Positions 59,467-64,000 of a stretch of 64,000 bases of DNA are shown here, in pieces (positions within the stretch are counted from its first letter, which is position 1; every line of letters begins with the position of its first letter). This DNA is from Guillardia theta CCMP2712 (lineage: Eukaryota > Cryptophyceae > Pyrenomonadales > Geminigeraceae): NCBI RefSeq assembly GCF_000315625.1, contig NW_005434565.1, positions 21,379 to 85,378 of the forward strand, in the 5' to 3' direction. Below the pieces are notes generated by a model. It was not told the origin of the DNA and ran no database searches. It worked only from the letters and a program-made list of their open reading frames with translations. Made by a program: the position numbers and the translations under genes.

Positions 59467-59725
59467 CTCCCCTGCCACATCCCTGCTCCCTTACTCCTCC
59501 TCCTCGCCCTCTCCCCTGCCACATCCCTGCTCCCTTTATCATCCTCCTCGTTCCTCTCCCCTGCCACATCCCTGCTCCGTTTCTCCTCCTCCTCGTTCCT
59601 CTCCCCTGCCACATCTCTGCTCCGTTTCTCCTCCTCCTCGCCCTCTCCCCTGCCACATCTCTGCTCCGTTTCTCCTCCTCCTCGTTCCTCTCCCCTGTCA
59701 CATCTCTGCTCCCTTTATCCTCCTG
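59467..59725. repeat. 45-bp minisatellite, about six copies
   Basis: The unit CTCCCCTGCCACATCYCTGC... plus about 25 bases of CTCCTCCTCGTTCCT repeats from 59467, 59511, 59556 and so on. Copies differ at a few positions (CCC/TCT, TTTATC/GTTTC, CGCCCT/GTTCCT). It ends about 90 bp before the ATG of the next gene, so it lies in that gene's promoter or 5' leader. The minus-strand frame through it (RDVAGERNEEEEKRS-type repeats) is a by-product. Confidence 0.85.
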
Positions 59726-59818
59726 TCTCTTCTCCTTTTCTCCATCGTTCATCTTTCGTTGCATCCCCTGTCAGCTCATTTTGCGCTACGCTGCAGGGTC
59801 AGGCGCTGCAGGGTCGGG

Positions 59819-60893
59819 ATGTACAAATACAGTCTATTTTTTGTCTTTGTCCTGTTTTTCACCATCCTCAAGGCCCAAACTTCTTCTCTTGATGCTCCAC
59901 TTCACTTTCGCTCGAATTCACCCCCTCGGAACCTTCATCGGAACCTTCCACACCCTGTCGAACCCCGCTGGTTGAGACTGCGAGGAGGGTTTGAAGACAT
60001 CGAAGATGTAGGGATGGGGCATATGAATCCAGGTTGCTCTCGATGTCGTAGCTCACCGTGTCTCCATCCTGAATTGCTCATGTCATCAGGGCATCTCAAG
60101 CAGCCTCCGCCTGGGCTTGACGATGAGGACGACGATGAGGCTGAGATGCTATCAGAAAGTGAGGCTCTCGCGCAGATAAGGTGGGGATGGGACGAGACCT
60201 TGTCGTCAACAGGATCTGAGAGATATTTGCAGGGATGCAAACGAGGAGGAGAAGGATCTGGGGAATGAGGTGGACCCTTCGGACGAACTCGAGCCTCAAA
60301 CCCGGTGATAGCTGAATGAGACAATGGGACGAATTTGATACTCCTCGCTCAGCACCGTAGAGAGATATCGAAATTCCACAAACGAGTATGAAGGTGGATG
60401 TTTGTGAGGCTGACAGGTCAGAGGGTCTTAATGATATCCAGAAGTTCAAGTGCCGGTCAAGCCCAAGAGGGGGATCTGGACTTGCACGCCACAGGTGCTC
60501 GATTTTCCCATTATGTTAATGATGTTTTGTCGATTTTCTAGTGTTTTACAATCTGTTTCAACTTGTGAATGACATTTGTTAGCTTGCAAGCTTCACATTC
60601 CCCAACCCCCTCATTCGTTCTTGCTGCCCCTCTTTCACTCTTCCCTCTGCTTCTTGTGTTTTTCATCTGAACTGACATGCAGGAACTTCAACAGCTTGAC
60701 CCTCAAACCTACGAATGTGTTGAATCTCTCTTGGGGAAACCAAACGACATCGACAATGAAATCGATGAATATCACTTGACAGATGTTTTTGAAGAGGTGA
60801 GAACGAATATTTCGAACTAATCCTCCTCCTCCTCCTCCTCCTCCTCATCATCATCATCATCATCATCAGCATTATCATCATCCCCATCCTCCG

Positions 60894-60938
<45 letters not shown>

Positions 60939-63900
60939 TACCACCACCATCACCACCATAACTACTTCGTCTTCTTCTTTTCTCCTGCTTTGCGGTATCC
61001 AACCCCGTGTTCTCAATCGCTACTTCCGTCATGTTTACCACCAGCCTGCTGATTATTTGCAGGCAAGAATTCATCAGCTCGAGCTGCAGAAGCTGCAGGA
61101 GTCTGACCCCAACTTCTACGAGTACCTTCAAAAAGATGACCGTGGCAAAGTAAGCGGCCGTTAACGACAAATCGCCAAGATGATAACTGATCTTCCTGCA
61201 CGTCCTCCTCCTCCTCCTCCTCCTGTTGATGGTGACCGCCGAATTTGTTTGATCTTATTTTATCGGTAGAGTCTCCTCCGGTTCGGTCTTTCCTTGGACA
61301 GCACCAGTGATCTCAAGATCATTCAGAGGTGTCACTTGATGTTCTTCTGTGCTGCTGCTGCGATGCAAGGAGGATCCTGCGGGTTGTGCGTTCTGCTGTA
61401 GATGAGCAGGTGTAGCGTCATTGATGTGATTCGTTGGTGGAGACTAGGAAAGAGGGGTAGATCTAAGGAGAGGAGGAAGAGGAAAGGATTAGAGCAGAGA
61501 GGAAGGAGGGAGAGGACGGAGAGTAGAGAGGAGGGAGGGAGAGGAGGAGGAGAGTAGAGAGGAGAGAGGGAGAGGAGGAGGGAGAGTAGAGAGGAGGATG
61601 AAGAAGAAGAGAGGGAAGTTGAGGGGAGAGGGGAACTATCTCTTTCTTGTCTCTTTCGTCGATTCCGAATTATGATTCTTACTCTTTCTCTAGATACGCC
61701 CAGCCAAATTTCTCGGTTCCAAGGTATCTTGATTCCTTGTGTTGTTCGTAAGAAATTGAAATGTCTGCTATACGATTGAATGCTGTTGACGTACTCTCTT
61801 GAATGTTTCTGATGACTGGTGAAGCTGGTTTCTATAGACGGGATTGGCGCTGTCTCGATCACTCCCTGACCTAGTTCTTGCAGTGATTATGACAACTTGA
61901 TCGAGGCCATCGATTCAATGAAATCTTCGCAATCATTGAGAATCAGTGGTGAGACAACTGTGCATGCATCATCCTTTTACTTTGAAACGACTCGCTCCCG
62001 ATGTAATGGACTCATCGCATCTCAACTGATCTCATCTCGCGGCTTCAAACCTTGCTCTTCGTCTTGACTTGTTGCGTCACTTATCGTCTCTCTTTGTAGA
62101 GAATTCATCGTGGGAAGGGCCGATGCTGGTGGAGAAGGACGATGTCATGATCAGCTGCAACAGAGACGTCGAGCTCCACGGGTAATCTTGCTTCACCATC
62201 GTTCTCGCTTTCTCATCTTTGCACCTTTGTCCAGGAGGTGGAACCTAGTTGAGCACTCGTCTGGCGTGTTTGCGACTGGTGAGAGATGTTGAATGTTGGT
62301 TGTATCAAATGATGGTGTTGATATGTTGTTTACTCGTTGTGCAATGAGATGTCTGTATTAAGCAGAACTCATTTCTGTTGTTTTAGTTATCTGCAAACAC
62401 AAGACAGACATATCGTCCAGTTCCACCTTTGAGGTTCGACTTGCCGAGGCTATGGTTGAGAATCGTCGAGATTCACGATCTTCCAGATTCATGGAGAAAA
62501 GTGGTTCTTCAAGGCCTGTGCGGTCAGGTATGAACGTTTGCTGTCGTTCCAGTGCGTTGGAACTTAAAACCTTGAAAAAGATGTGGAGGAGGCAGAGCAG
62601 CTATCACTTGCACGAATGGTAAGAAGACTTGGTGATGATTGAACGAAGATTGGTTGTTGAGAAGAGAGTTTGGAACGAAAGATTGTCTGTGAAACAAGAT
62701 TCGACTGTCCTCTGAGCATGACTTGTCTTACTTCTGCCTTAGGAGCCAAACTATCACTTCAAGGATGCAAGGTGAAGACCTCAAAGGAGGAGAAGGGAGA
62801 TGCTAAAGTTTTGACAGGTTGGAGGAGAAAATGATAAAACTCGCCCAACGATCGGATTGAACTGCATCGGAAGAAGTTTGTGTGACATACAGTATTGTAA
62901 GCCATTGCGATTGTTTCCCTCCTTCCCCTCCTCCCCTTCCTCCTCCCCTTCCTCATCGCACTCCTTCTTCCTCCCCTCCTTCTTCCTATCTCCAATGTTG
63001 ACCTGAAATGCCTTTCAGGTTCCTTCGAATACTGTGGAATTCCAGGCAGCGAGTCTGATTCTGTGAGTAACATAGCCACTTCAGCCGATGATGATATTGG
63101 AGTTGATCATGGACAAGATGATTAGTGGTGGTGGTGGTGGTGGTGGTGGTGGTGGAGGAGGAGGAGGAGGAGGAGGAGGTGGTGGTGGTGGTGGTGGTGG
63201 AGGAGGAGGAGGAGGAGGAGGAGGAGGAGGGAGATATCAATGGATCTTGGTACTTCTGTTGTGTCATGGTCTCCATCATCTTCTTTCTTCCTTTCTCATC
63301 CTCTTCCCTCAGGTCGAGCGCGAGCATCGATGTGGTGGGATAGTCATGAGCGGAGATTGTCAATTAGAGTGCAAGAAGACGAACATGAAGAGGAATCTCA
63401 TTGGAGTCTACTTGTGCGACAAGAACGTTGTCAAGGCGTCCTTCTCAAGATGCATGTTCATCAAGAATGACAAGTGTCTGTACTGGCAGAAGGTAAAACA
63501 TCCTCCCCTCCCTCTACCCCCTTTCCCACCCTGTCCCTTCCCTCCTCCCTCGGCCTGAGGCTGGTGGCCCTCTTGCTGGATCGCTTATCATGTGCGGCAG
63601 GTGGGGAAGAGACCCTGTATTCATGATCAACGAGGACGATCCGATCTTGGTGAGACCCTCCCTGCTCTCCCTGGCTGCTCTCTCTGGTAGTGGCGTGATT
63701 GCCCTCGCTCACTCTCTCTCAGCCTGACGAGCGTATCCTGGCTCAACACTGGCTCGGTGTGCTGCACCGGGACGGGGGCGAAGGACCCGAAGCTCAAGAC
63801 TTCTGGGCAGGTTTGTGGGGTCACGTTGAGCATGAGAGGAGCTGACGCGAGGACGCAGCGACTGCCAGTCTGGTGCAGGGAGGGAAGACGACGCAGGCAG

Positions 63901-64000
63901 GCGTGAAGATGCGGGCGGGATAGGAGGGCGTGTGGCAGCCAGCGGTCTGGTGTAACAAGATGTGCAATAATGGCAGGAGGCTGGGTGTGTCTTGGATGGA
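59819..64000 (+). CDS. Secreted protein with LRLRGG motif and beta-helix-like segments (may run past right edge)
   Basis: The start MYKYSLFFVFVLFFTILKAQ (59819) is a strong signal peptide. After about 45 residues comes PRWLRLRGGFEDIED, then an acidic region (GLDDEDDDEAEMLSESEALA). Later exons in order: ELQQLDPQTYECVESLLGKP (about 60685), ARIHQLELQKLQESDPNFYE (about 61065), DNLIEAIDSMKSSQSLRIS (about 61890), SSWEGPMLVEKDDVMISCNR with DVELHG (about 62105-62180), RWNLVEHSSGVFAT (about 62234), VICKHKTDISSSSTFEVRLA (about 62388), GGIVMSGDCQLECKKTNMKR and NLIGVYLCDKNVVKASFSRC (about 63335-63460), and RWGRDPVFMINEDDPIL (about 63600-63650). The 'EGPMLVEKDDVMIS' and 'GVYLCDKNVVKASFSRC' rungs look like right-handed parallel beta-helices. 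Coding-looking sequence reaches at least 63840. Exon joins are mostly unproven and two genes are possible. Confidence 0.45.
60823..60955. repeat. (CTC)n and (ATC)n microsatellites in an intron
   Basis: CTC units (60823-60846) pass into ATC units (to 60938) and then CACCAC, directly after the GTGAGA donor that follows HLTDVFEE. Confidence 0.8.
63126..63231. repeat. (GGT)n/(GGA)n trinucleotide tract
   Basis: Alternating blocks of GGT and GGA units, giving polyglycine, polyvaline or polyglutamate frames depending on phase. It sits between two coding-looking exons of the beta-helix-like gene and is probably intronic. Confidence 0.8.

Overview
The window is nuclear DNA of a unicellular eukaryote. 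Genes are split by many short GT-AG introns (most of those I could bound by eye are roughly 45-70 nt), coding stretches carry typical eukaryotic families (kinesin, sortilin, TSG101, USP, CHCHD2/10, eIF4B), and UTRs, introns and spacers are full of trinucleotide and G-rich simple repeats. The combination of a giant TIG-like W-x-SDT repeat protein, beta-helix-like secreted proteins and a plant-type fucosyltransferase suggests a cryptophyte alga close to Guillardia theta. That assignment is inference from protein style, not from a marker gene. Two runs of exactly 100 N (40866-40965 and 52442-52541) show this is a draft assembly. The standard genetic code fits: TAA, TAG and TGA all end recognisable proteins.

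Layout. 1-20508 (minus): one enormous gene that runs off the left edge and encodes a secreted or surface protein built from about 40 TIG/IPT-like repeats plus other beta-sandwich-like modules. About 20961-22761 (plus): a GT37-like fucosyltransferase. 22957-25925 (minus): a sortilin/VPS10 receptor. 27053-28877 (plus): glutamate 5-kinase. 29075-30755 (minus): an eIF4B-like RNA-binding protein. 32230-35071 (minus): a ubiquitin-specific protease. 36528-41981 (plus): a kinesin-8-like motor with a long coiled-coil tail. 42162-42820 (minus): a CHCHD2/10 twin-CX9C protein. 45852-51762 (plus): a protein with a cyclic-nucleotide-binding-like domain and a PH-like C-terminus. 51815-53283 (minus): a coiled-coil protein. 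53587-55725: an odd GC-rich island with two nearly identical 325-bp direct repeats. 56609-58011 (plus): TSG101/VPS23 of ESCRT-I. 58769-58891 (minus): a possible 40-residue membrane protein. 59819 to the right edge (plus): a secreted protein with an LRLRGG motif and beta-helix-like segments.

These are independent housekeeping and cell-surface genes, not an operon. Loose themes are endomembrane traffic (sortilin, TSG101, USP), surface glycoproteins (TIG giant, fucosyltransferase, beta-helix protein) and cytoskeleton (kinesin). The most unusual signals are two in-frame stop codons, each sitting inside a perfect 15-nt GT...AG segment within otherwise continuous coding sequence (22588-22602 in the fucosyltransferase, 29398-29412 in the eIF4B-like gene), the recently duplicated 325-bp repeats beside GC islands, and recurring G-rich spacer tracts that contain GGGT/ACCC hairpins. 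Exon boundaries given here were read by eye. Those of the TIG giant, the fucosyltransferase middle, the kinesin tail, the CNB protein and the two coiled-coil/beta-helix genes are only partly resolved.
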